From: Actinobacteria bacterium UBA5182
GTDB lineage: Bacteria; Actinomycetota; UBA4738
Assembly (NCBI GenBank): GCA_002413185.1
Contig: DHWM01000058.1
Span: 1 to 7,845, forward strand
DNA length: 7,845 bases
Reading direction: 5' to 3'
The notes below the pieces were generated by a model. That model was given only the letters and a program-made list of their open reading frames with translations. It did no database searches and had not been told where the DNA came from. This document shows positions 1 through 5,148 of the stretch, in pieces (positions within the stretch are counted from its first letter, which is position 1; each line of letters opens with the position of its first letter). Position numbers and translations under genes: made by a program.

Positions 1-953
1 ATGTAGCTGTGGCCGGTGACCCACCCGATATCGGCTGCGCACCAGTAGATGTCTTCGTCGTGGATGTCGAAGATGTACTTGTGGGTCGCGGCCACCCCGG
101 TGAGATAGCCGCCGGTGGTGTGCACGATCCCCTTGGGCTTTCCCGTGGTGCCACTCGTGTAGAGGATGTACAGGATGTCCTCGGAGTCCATCGGCTCGGC
201 GGGACATTCGGCAGGCTGGTCAGCGATGAGGTCGTGGTACCAGACGTCCCGGCCTTCGGTGAAGGGATGGTCCGAACCGGTCCGTTTCACCGTCACCACG
301 TGCTCGATGGATGCCGTGTCCTTGAGGGCGTCCTCGCAGTTCCTCTTGAGCGGGACCTCCTGGCCCCGCCGGTACGAACCGTCCGCGGTGACCAGGACCT
401 TCGCCTCCGCGTCGTTGATGCGGTCCTTCAGGGCCTCCGCGCTGAAGCCGCCGAAGACGACGGAGTGCGCCGCACCCAGCCGGGCGCAGGCCAGCATGGC
501 CACCGGGAGCTCCGGGATCATGCCGAGATAGATGGCGACGCGGTCGCCCTTCTTCACACCGAGCGACTTCAGGCCGTTGGCGAACCGGCACACCTCCTCG
601 TACAGCTCCCGGTACGTGATGGTCCGCTCCTCGCCCGGCTCGCCCTCCCAGAAGTAGGCGACCTTGTCGCCGCCCCCGGCCTGCACATGGCGGTCCAGGC
701 AGTTGAAGGACACGTTGAGCGTGCCGCCCAGGAACCACTTGACCCACGGGGGGTTCCACTCCGAGACCGTGTGCCACCTCTCGAACCAGTCGAGCGCTTC
801 TGCTTGTTCGGCCCAGAACGCCTCCGGATCGGCCGCCGCCTTCTGGTAGATCGAGGGGTCGTTCCACAGCGCGTCCTTCCTGAACTCCGCGGAGGGTTCG
901 AACACGCGCTTCTCGGACAACAGCGCGTCGATGGTCGATTCCACGTCAGGCAT
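1..953 (-). CDS. acs: Acetyl-CoA synthetase, N-terminal half (C-terminus beyond window)
   Basis: AMP-forming acetate-CoA ligase: it activates acetate with ATP to acetyl-AMP and then forms acetyl-CoA in the cytoplasm. The first 317 residues are visible. Residues about 34-88 form the N-terminal ACAS domain (SIYQKAAADPEAFW, then WVKWFLGGTLNVSFNCLDRH). The adenylation domain follows, with KGDRVAIYLGMIPELPVAMLACARLGA and VVFGGFSAEAL. The ATP-binding P-loop TSGTTGKPKG lies at residues 266-275, followed by GIVHTTGGYL and the ADIGWVTGHSY block at the window edge. The family is about 650 residues long, so roughly half is missing off the left end, including the C-terminal domain with the regulatory lysine. 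The ATG start at 953 lies 6 bases after the stop of the upstream SnoaL-like gene, which indicates co-transcription. No strong ribosome binding site is seen, so translation may be coupled. Family assignment is certain; acetate as substrate is inferred from close similarity. Confidence 0.97.
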   Translation of the reverse strand, partial: MPDVESTIDALLSEKRVFEPSAEFRKDALWNDPSIYQKAAADPEAFWAEQAEALDWFERWHTVSEWNPPWVKWFLGGTLNVSFNCLDRHVQAGGGDKVAYFWEGEPGEERTITYRELYEEVCRFANGLKSLGVKKGDRVAIYLGMIPELPVAMLACARLGAAHSVVFGGFSAEALKDRINDAEAKVLVTADGSYRRGQEVPLKRNCEDALKDTASIEHVVTVKRTGSDHPFTEGRDVWYHDLIADQPAECPAEPMDSEDILYILYTSGTTGKPKGIVHTTGGYLTGVAATHKYIFDIHDEDIYWCAADIGWVTGHSY

Positions 954-959
954 CGTGCT

Positions 960-1400
960 CTAGGCCTGGGGCGAGGGCTTCGGCCCAGCCCATGAGGAAG
1001 AGCTGGTCACCATCTCGTTGAAGTCATCGGCGCCGTACTGATCCTCGGGATAGACCCACACCTCGACGGCCTTGCCGTCGTGGAGGCGGCTCACGGTGAC
1101 GCTTCGGCCCGCATACGTCTCGCCCTCGAACCGGCACGATTGATCCTCGAAGACCACGACCAGGTCGTCGCGACCCACCAGGTCGTGCGGGACCATGTGG
1201 TAGGAGCCACCGGTGACCTTCGCCATCCGCGACAGCATCTCGAGCACGCCATCTTTGCCCCGAAGGTCGCCGGAGAGGACGCTGCGGCCCGGAATGTGGA
1301 CGATCACGTCGTCGGCCATCAGGTCCGCCGCGGCCGACAGCTCTCCTCTGCTCAGCCCCCGATAGGCGGTCCTGAATCGCTCCTCGACGTCCGCGTCCAT
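960..1400 (-). CDS. SnoaL-like / NTF2-fold protein
   Basis: A 146-residue protein with the layout of the NTF2-like superfamily (SnoaL_2 / ketosteroid-isomerase-like): an N-terminal helical start (RFRTAYRGLSRGELSAAADL), then MADDVIVHIPG, a GKDGVLEMLSRM helix, alternating beta strands, and the terminal block VEVWVYPEDQYGADDF. This fold is a cone-shaped pocket used by small-molecule isomerases, cyclases and dehydratases, and by many proteins of unknown role; no specific reaction can be read here. I chose the ATG at 1400 because AGGAGGAGA lies immediately upstream. Upstream in-frame starts would add an Arg-rich stretch with no homology and no ribosome site. The stop is 6 bases before acs, so the two are probably one operon. 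The C-terminus (SSSSWAGPKPSPQA) is low-complexity and probably disordered. Fold is confident; function is unknown. Confidence 0.85.
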   Translation of the reverse strand: MDADVEERFRTAYRGLSRGELSAAADLMADDVIVHIPGRSVLSGDLRGKDGVLEMLSRMAKVTGGSYHMVPHDLVGRDDLVVVFEDQSCRFEGETYAGRSVTVSRLHDGKAVEVWVYPEDQYGADDFNEMVTSSSSWAGPKPSPQA

Positions 1401-1401
1401 G

Positions 1402-1410
1402 TCTCCTCCT
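1402..1410 (-). promoter_or_regulatory. Strong Shine-Dalgarno for the SnoaL-like gene
   Basis: Read on the minus strand, AGGAGGAGA ends one base before the ATG at 1400. The core GGAGG is within usual range of the start and decides it over the in-frame ATGs further upstream. Confidence 0.8.
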
Positions 1411-1422
1411 CGGCCCATCCGG

Positions 1423-1451
1423 ATTCTACGACGGGTCATTCGTGAGGCGAC
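1423..1451 (-). promoter_or_regulatory. Candidate promoter for the SnoaL-acs operon
   Basis: On the minus strand, TAGAAT (1428-1423) matches five of six bases of the -10 consensus. Seventeen bases upstream is only a weak -35, GTCGCC (1451-1446), which lies inside the left arm of the 1441-1472 inverted repeat. Predicted transcription would start near 1416, giving a short leader containing the strong ribosome site. This is inferred from base matches only. Confidence 0.35.
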
Positions 1452-1472
1452 GGTGCTTGCAGTCGCCTCACG
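1441..1472. promoter_or_regulatory. Perfect 11-bp inverted repeat between divergent genes (possible operator)
   Basis: CGTGAGGCGAC at 1441-1451 is exactly mirrored by GTCGCCTCACG at 1462-1472, with a 10-base spacer. A second, outer pair (GTCATT 1435-1440 and AATGAC 1483-1488) adds partial symmetry, offset by 10 bases on the right side. The repeat overlaps the -35 areas of candidate promoters for both divergent transcripts, as expected of a dimeric regulator's operator. No T-run follows on either strand, so it does not look like a terminator. The symmetry is seen directly; the operator role is inference. Confidence 0.5.
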
Positions 1473-1485
1473 AGGCACGGAGAAT
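1457..1485 (+). promoter_or_regulatory. Candidate promoter for the DUF5679 gene
   Basis: TTGCAG (1457-1462) and GAGAAT (1480-1485) are separated by 17 bases, matching three and four positions of the sigma-70-type consensus. The predicted start is near 1492, coinciding with the first base of the hairpin at 1492-1516. It overlaps the right arm of the inverted repeat. Moderate-to-weak match only. Confidence 0.3.
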
Positions 1486-1491
1486 GACGCA

Positions 1492-1516
1492 CGAGGCCGT
1501 CTGAAGGACGGCCTCG
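1492..1516 (+). repeat. Perfect 10-bp hairpin in the leader of the DUF5679 gene
   Basis: CGAGGCCGTC at 1492-1501 pairs fully with GACGGCCTCG at 1507-1516 around a 5-base loop (TGAAG). This would be a very stable stem in RNA. No U-tract follows, so an intrinsic terminator is unlikely. If transcription starts near 1492, the mRNA would begin with this stem, which could protect its 5' end. The structure is clear in the sequence; its role is not. Confidence 0.55.
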
Positions 1517-1541
1517 AAGCGTATCCGGAGCCGAGCGCGAG

Positions 1542-1550
1542 AGGAGGTGA
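1542..1550 (+). promoter_or_regulatory. Near-perfect Shine-Dalgarno for the DUF5679 gene
   Basis: AGGAGGTGA is a nine-base match to the anti-Shine-Dalgarno end of 16S rRNA. GGAGG ends 7 bases before the ATG at 1555, which is optimal spacing. It fixes the start and predicts strong translation. Confidence 0.9.
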
Positions 1551-1554
1551 CTAC

Positions 1555-1704
1555 ATGGCAGAGAGGTACGAGGCGTACTGCGTGAAGTGCAAGGCCAAGC
1601 GCGAGTTCGACGGCGAGGAGACCACGCTCAAGAACGGCCGCCGCGCCGCCAAGGGCAAATGCCCGGTGTGCGGGACGACGGTCATGCGGATCCTCGGCAA
1701 GTAG
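1555..1704 (+). CDS. DUF5679 mini zinc-ribbon protein
   Basis: A 49-residue protein made of one zinc ribbon. YCVKCKAKREF supplies the first CxxC pair, GKCPVCGTTVMRILGK the second. This is the pattern of the DUF5679 family, tiny single-domain proteins common in actinobacteria with no established function. The four cysteines probably bind one zinc ion; the basic KNGRRAAKGK stretch between the pairs would allow nucleic-acid contact, but that is inference. The ATG at 1555 follows a near-ideal ribosome site, so the longer in-frame start at 1399 can be discarded: it would place the whole intergenic region in a coding frame. It is transcribed divergently from the SnoaL-acs operon and convergently with the Rrf2 regulator gene, 54 bases away. 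Confidence 0.9.
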   Translation: MAERYEAYCVKCKAKREFDGEETTLKNGRRAAKGKCPVCGTTVMRILGK

Positions 1705-1758
1705 CTGAATCTCAGTCGGTCGCGATGTCACCGTCGTAGGGGGCGGTGAGTTGAAGTA

Positions 1759-2235
1759 TCAGCCCCGTGGGCGGATCAGCTCGCTGGGAGACCACAGCGG
1801 GGGCTCGGCCAGCCGCCGATGCCGCTCCGCCAGGTCCGCCACCGTCGTCTTCTCGAACACCTCCCGGATGGCGAGGTGCACGTCGCCCCACAGCTCCTGG
1901 AGCCCGCAGTGCGAATCCTGGAAGCACTTGTGCTCCTCGTCCTCCAGGCAGTGCATGGGGTAGAGCGGACCCTCGATCGCGTCGACCACGTCGGCCACCC
2001 TGATCGCCGCCGGGTCCTTCGCCAGCCGGCAGCCACCCCCGGCTCCCCGGAAGCTCTCCACCAGCCCAGCCTTGTGCAACGCGCCGAGCTGTTGCTCGAG
2101 GAACCGCAGCGGGATGTGCTGGGCGTCCGCCAGCGAGCGCGCCGGGACCAGGGCGTCGCCGTCACGGAAGCGGCGCAGGGCCAGTTCGACCATGGCCCTG
2201 GTGGCGTATTCGGTCTTCTGTGAGATCTTGAGCAT
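1759..2235 (-). CDS. Rrf2-family transcriptional regulator with probable Fe-S cluster
   Basis: A 158-residue protein. The N-terminus MLKISQKTEYATRAMVELAL begins the winged helix-turn-helix of the Rrf2 family. ARSLADAQHIPLRFLEQQLGALHKAGLVESFRGAGGGCRLAKDP gives the recognition helix and wing (about residues 35-75). VADVVDAIEGPL leads into the dimerisation region. Three cysteines in MHCLEDEEHKCFQDSHCGLQELW have C-x7-C-x5-C spacing, as in cluster-binding members such as IscR, NsrR and RsrR, so it may sense iron-sulfur status, redox stress or NO. The target cannot be told from sequence. The ATG at 2235 has GGGAG upstream (2246-2242); a TTG at 2253 in the same frame is less likely. It lies 71 bases downstream of the AI-2E permease gene on the same strand. 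No cysteine desulfurase or isc/suf gene is visible nearby, so IscR itself is not claimed. Confidence 0.93.
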   Translation of the reverse strand: MLKISQKTEYATRAMVELALRRFRDGDALVPARSLADAQHIPLRFLEQQLGALHKAGLVESFRGAGGGCRLAKDPAAIRVADVVDAIEGPLYPMHCLEDEEHKCFQDSHCGLQELWGDVHLAIREVFEKTTVADLAERHRRLAEPPLWSPSELIRPRG

Positions 2236-2252
2236 CGAACGCTCCCGGCTCA

Positions 2253-2281
2253 ACGGTAGCCCCGGGCGCTTGCATCGTCAA
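2253..2281 (-). promoter_or_regulatory. Candidate promoter of the Rrf2 gene
   Basis: On the minus strand, TTGACG (2281-2276; five of six matches) and TACCGT (2258-2253; T, A and final T kept) are separated by exactly 17 bases. The predicted start is near 2246, about 10 bases ahead of the ATG at 2235. It would let the regulator be expressed independently of the permease and subject to autoregulation, as is common for Fe-S Rrf2 proteins. Confidence 0.45.
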
Positions 2282-2306
2282 CGGGAGGCCGGCTCAGGAG
2301 TTCGGC

Positions 2307-3542
2307 TCAGCCCTTGGCCTCCACGGCCCGGAGCTCAGGCGGGCCGGTGTCTGGCCGGGGCCGTGACTGCGGCGGCTCCTCGGGCTGCATCACCACCGCC
2401 GGATCGGCCGAGGGGGCTCTGGGCGGCCACTGCGCCCGGGTGTCCCAGAAGAACAGCATCACCACCTTGACCGCCGCGGCGACCGGCACCGCCAGGAGCA
2501 TGCCCCACAACCCGAGCAGGGTCCCTCCGACCAACAGCGACAACAGCACCGACACGGGATGCATCCGGGAACCCCTGCTGAGCAGGTGCGGGCTCAGGAC
2601 CCGGAGGTCGAGCTGCTGCACGAGCAGCAGCACGATGGCCGAAGCGACGGCCAGCTTCCAACCGCCGGAGATCCGGATGAGCCCCGCCGTGTTGTGATGC
2701 GACGTGGTCAGCGCGACGAACAGCACGGGGACGGCCGCGATCACGGTTCCGATCAGGGGGACCAGGGCGAACAGGCCGGTGAGGGCGCCGAGCAGGCCGA
2801 AGTACGGCAAGCCGACGATGTAGAACCCCAGCGTCGAGGCGAGGCCCATGATGATCGCCGCGATGAGCTGCCCCCGGAAGAAGCCTCCCACCGTGAGCCC
2901 CACCCGGCCCGCCAGCTCGCCGACCTCCTCCCGGCGCTCCGCGGGAACCAACGCCTCGGCACCCCGCCGGATCTTCGGCAGGTCCACCAGCAGGTAGAAC
3001 GCGATCAGAGGGCCGAGGACGAGCACGAACGCCAGGTGGACCACCCCGGAGGTGAAGGACGTGATCCTGGCCAGGAAGTTCGACGCGCCGCCGTGGCCCG
3101 GCTCGAACGCCTGGACCACCGACTTCGGATCCAGGTGCAGGCCCAGTCGGGCCGAGATGGCGGTCAGGCCGCTCTGGGCCCGGTCGAGCAGCGCCGGGAC
3201 GGTCTGCACGAACTGCTGGACCTGGTGCGCCACGACGCCGGTGGCGTAGGCGACGGCCACCCCGATCACCGAGAGCACCACCAGGTAGACCAGCAGCGTT
3301 CCCCACACGCGAGCGAGCCCGTGGCGCTGGAGCCCCGTGACGAGCGGGTTCAGCAGATAGATGACGATGAGGGCCACGACCAGGGGCGGGAACACCACCC
3401 TGATGGGATACAGCGCGTAGCGGTAGATGACGCCAACAAGGATCAGCAATCCGATCACCGACCATGCAAGGAGCCCCCATCGAGCCGTCCTGGCTACGAA
3501 GGGATTCGAAAGGAAAGGCCCCCGGTCGCTGTTGCCGTCCAT
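2307..3542 (-). CDS. AI-2E-family membrane permease
   Basis: A 411-residue polytopic membrane protein of the AI-2E transporter family (PF01594). About eight hydrophobic segments are visible: residues about 22-44 (WGLLAWSVIGLLILVGVIYRY), 49-66 and 80-104; then a soluble-looking loop with VQQFVQTVPALLDRAQ, FVLVLGPLIAFYLLVDLPK, GQLIAAIIMGLASTLGFYIV, LFALVPLIGTVIAAVPVLFVAL, and the terminal block LSPHLLSRGSRMHPVSVLLSLLVGG with LLGLWGMLLAVPVAAAVKVV. That last block is the family signature. Members export very different things (the AI-2 signal, Na+ or Li+ in exchange for protons), so the substrate is unknown. The cytoplasmic C-terminal tail is Pro/Arg-rich. I prefer the ATG at 3542: the ATGs at 3599 and 3584 lie upstream of the likely transcription start set by TATAAT (3588-3583), and the extra residues show no homology. 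The true start remains uncertain because no clear ribosome site precedes any candidate. Confidence 0.92.
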   Translation of the reverse strand: MDGNSDRGPFLSNPFVARTARWGLLAWSVIGLLILVGVIYRYALYPIRVVFPPLVVALIVIYLLNPLVTGLQRHGLARVWGTLLVYLVVLSVIGVAVAYATGVVAHQVQQFVQTVPALLDRAQSGLTAISARLGLHLDPKSVVQAFEPGHGGASNFLARITSFTSGVVHLAFVLVLGPLIAFYLLVDLPKIRRGAEALVPAERREEVGELAGRVGLTVGGFFRGQLIAAIIMGLASTLGFYIVGLPYFGLLGALTGLFALVPLIGTVIAAVPVLFVALTTSHHNTAGLIRISGGWKLAVASAIVLLLVQQLDLRVLSPHLLSRGSRMHPVSVLLSLLVGGTLLGLWGMLLAVPVAAAVKVVMLFFWDTRAQWPPRAPSADPAVVMQPEEPPQSRPRPDTGPPELRAVEAKG

Positions 3543-3548
3543 GACGTC

Positions 3549-3574
3549 GCCGGTCGGTTCGTGTGACGACCGGC
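3549..3574. promoter_or_regulatory. Perfect 8-bp inverted repeat in the AI-2E gene leader
   Basis: GCCGGTCG (3549-3556) is mirrored by CGACCGGC (3567-3574) with a 10-base spacer. It begins 6 bases upstream of the preferred ATG at 3542 and ends next to the predicted transcription start (about 3576). It could be a repressor operator, or an mRNA hairpin limiting ribosome access. Symmetry is seen directly; role is inferred. Confidence 0.4.
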
Positions 3575-3582
3575 CCACGGCC

Positions 3583-3588
3583 ATTATA
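3583..3588 (-). promoter_or_regulatory. Perfect -10 element (TATAAT) for the AI-2E gene
   Basis: Read on the minus strand, positions 3588-3583 are TATAAT, a six-of-six match that stands out in this GC-rich DNA. No good -35 is found 16-18 bases upstream (CAGAGA at 17) and there is no TG extension. A leader of about 34 bases to the ATG at 3542 would result. Confidence 0.45.
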
Positions 3589-3617
3589 GGGAGGGCCATC
3601 GCCCCTCTCTGGAGGCA

Positions 3618-3630
3618 TCGGGGGCCCCGA
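3618..3630. repeat. 13-bp palindrome upstream of the GT20 gene
   Basis: TCGGGG and CCCCGA flank a single G, forming a compact GC palindrome in the 136-base divergent region between the AI-2E and GT20 genes. It may be a binding site or simply chance in GC-rich DNA. Confidence 0.25.
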
Positions 3631-3666
3631 CACAGGACGGAACGGTGGCCGTCTGCCCGTTCAGGG

Positions 3667-3672
3667 GATACT
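3667..3672 (+). promoter_or_regulatory. Possible -10 giving a leaderless GT20 transcript
   Basis: GATACT (four of six -10 matches) ends 6 bases before the GTG start at 3679, the spacing typical of leaderless actinobacterial mRNAs. The same stretch (AGGGGATA) could instead act as a weak, over-distant ribosome site. No recognisable -35 is present. Weak evidence. Confidence 0.2.
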
Positions 3673-3678
3673 CAAGCC

Positions 3679-5148
3679 GTGCCCGATCAGGATGCCTCGC
3701 GACAGATCGTCATCGCGTCCAACCGCGGACCGATCTCGTTCGTGCGAGACGAGGACGACGGCGAGCTGGTCCCGACGCGAGGCTCGGGCGGGCTCGTCAC
3801 CGCGCTGACAGGCGCCCTCCAGGCCTCCGGCGGGCTGTGGATCGCGAGCGCCATGACCGACGAGGACCGGGAGCAGGCGGGTCGGGGGCGTCTCGCGGTG
3901 AGCCTGGACGACGCCAGCTACGACGTCCGGTACCTGGCGTTCGACGAAGAGGAGTACGACGGCTTCTACAACGGGATCTCCAACACCATCCTGTGGTTCC
4001 TGCACCACTACCTGTGGGACCTCCCCCGCACACCCCGTTTCGACGAGGGCGCCGAACGGGCCTGGGCCGCGTATGTACGGGTCAACGAAGCGTTCGCCGG
4101 GGCCCTCCACGAGGAGGGGCGGGGGTCCTCTGATCAGACGGCCTACCTGGTGCAGGACTATCACCTCTCGCTGGTGCCGGCGATGCTTCGCGAACGCCAG
4201 CCCGACGCGAGGATCGCCCACTTCTCCCACATCCCCTTCGCCGGGCCCAGCTACTTCCACATCCTGCCCAGCGAGATGCGCCAGCAGGTGCTGGCCGGGT
4301 TGCTCGGGGCCGACGTGGTGGGATTCCACGCGGAGCGGTGGGCGGAGAACTTCCTCCTGGCATGCCGGACGCTGCCGGGCGCCCGAGTAGATCTTCGCCG
4401 TCGGCGGGTGCGGTGGAAGGGACGGCAGGTGGCGGTCCGCGTCTACCCGATCTCCATCGACGTCGAGACCCTGGAACACGACGCGCGGGAGGCCGACGTG
4501 GGCCGGCTTCGCCGAGAGCTCATCGGGAAGCTGGACGGCCGCAAGCTGCTCCTCCGGGTGGACCGGGCGGAGCTCTCCAAGAACATCCTTCGGGGGTTCC
4601 AGGCATTCGGGATCTTCCTGCAGCGGTATCCGAACTGGCAGGGAAAGGTGTCCTTCCTGGCCCAGCTCAACCCGTCGCGGGAGGATGTTCCCGGCTACGG
4701 GGAGTACATCGAGGACTGTGTCGCTGCTGCCGATGGCATCAACGAGCGCTTCGGGACGGCCGACTGGCAGCCCGTCGAAGTCATGCTGAAGGACGACTTC
4801 CCGCACACGCTCGCCGCGTACCGCCTGTACGACGTGCTCCTGGTGAACCCCGTGTTCGACGGGATGAACCTGGTGGCCAAGGAGGGCCCGGTGCTGAACC
4901 GCAACGATGGTGTGCTGGTACTGTCGGAGAACGCCGGGGCCTTCTTCGAGCTCGGCGACAATGCGGTGGTGGTGAACCCGTTCGACCTGGTGGCCACGGC
5001 CGAGGCGATCAGGATCGGTCTGGAGATGGATCCGGCCGAGCGGTCTCGCCGGGCCAAGGCACTTCGGCGTGCCGTGCGAAGGAACCGGTTGGCCCGGTGG
5101 GTTCAAGCTCAGCTCCGAGACCTGGACCGGGCGACGAGTCGAGGGTGA
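3679..5148 (+). CDS. otsA: Trehalose-6-phosphate synthase family enzyme (GT20), divergent type
   Basis: A 489-residue GT-B glycosyltransferase of family GT20, expected to join a nucleotide-activated glucose to glucose-6-phosphate, giving trehalose-6-phosphate in the cytoplasm. Visible motifs: SNRGPISF (Arg16), GSGGLV (35-40), FYNGISNTILW (Tyr97, Trp106), VQDYHL (Asp160), HFSHIPF (His184), VDRAELSKN (Arg296, Lys301), NPSREDV (Arg334) and FDGMNLVAKE (Asp394, Glu402). These match most donor and acceptor contacts known from E. coli OtsA (474 residues). Differences: the conserved second Trp of the GGLWxGW block (Trp40 in E. coli) is Ser57 in GGLWIAS, RLDYSKG has become RAELSKN, and RDGMN is FDGMN. 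This variant resembles the actinobacterial subgroup that, from memory, also includes the pseudoglycosyltransferase VldE, so the true donor and acceptor are uncertain. The GTG at 3679 is chosen because homology begins 8-10 residues later; upstream in-frame starts overlap the AI-2E gene. Its 3' end overlaps otsB by 140 bases, tail to tail. Confidence 0.85.
   Translation: MPDQDASRQIVIASNRGPISFVRDEDDGELVPTRGSGGLVTALTGALQASGGLWIASAMTDEDREQAGRGRLAVSLDDASYDVRYLAFDEEEYDGFYNGISNTILWFLHHYLWDLPRTPRFDEGAERAWAAYVRVNEAFAGALHEEGRGSSDQTAYLVQDYHLSLVPAMLRERQPDARIAHFSHIPFAGPSYFHILPSEMRQQVLAGLLGADVVGFHAERWAENFLLACRTLPGARVDLRRRRVRWKGRQVAVRVYPISIDVETLEHDAREADVGRLRRELIGKLDGRKLLLRVDRAELSKNILRGFQAFGIFLQRYPNWQGKVSFLAQLNPSREDVPGYGEYIEDCVAAADGINERFGTADWQPVEVMLKDDFPHTLAAYRLYDVLLVNPVFDGMNLVAKEGPVLNRNDGVLVLSENAGAFFELGDNAVVVNPFDLVATAEAIRIGLEMDPAERSRRAKALRRAVRRNRLARWVQAQLRDLDRATSRG

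Noticed and set aside
9..995. 328-codon plus-strand open frame at the left edge
   Set aside because: It is antisense to acetyl-CoA synthetase, whose minus-strand translation carries unmistakable motifs.
1399..1554. Longer version of the DUF5679 protein starting at 1399
   Set aside because: The added residues come from the divergent promoter region and hairpins, while the ATG at 1555 has a near-perfect ribosome site directly at the start of homology.
1728..1749. Possible terminator between the converging DUF5679 and Rrf2 genes (TCACCG...CGGTGA)
   Set aside because: The stem is only 6 bp with a 10-base loop and no T-run on either side; too weak to call.
2559..3566. 335-codon plus-strand open frame opposite the AI-2E gene
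   Set aside because: Composition is very rich in Gln, Glu, Arg and His, as expected of the antisense of a hydrophobic membrane protein; no family resemblance.
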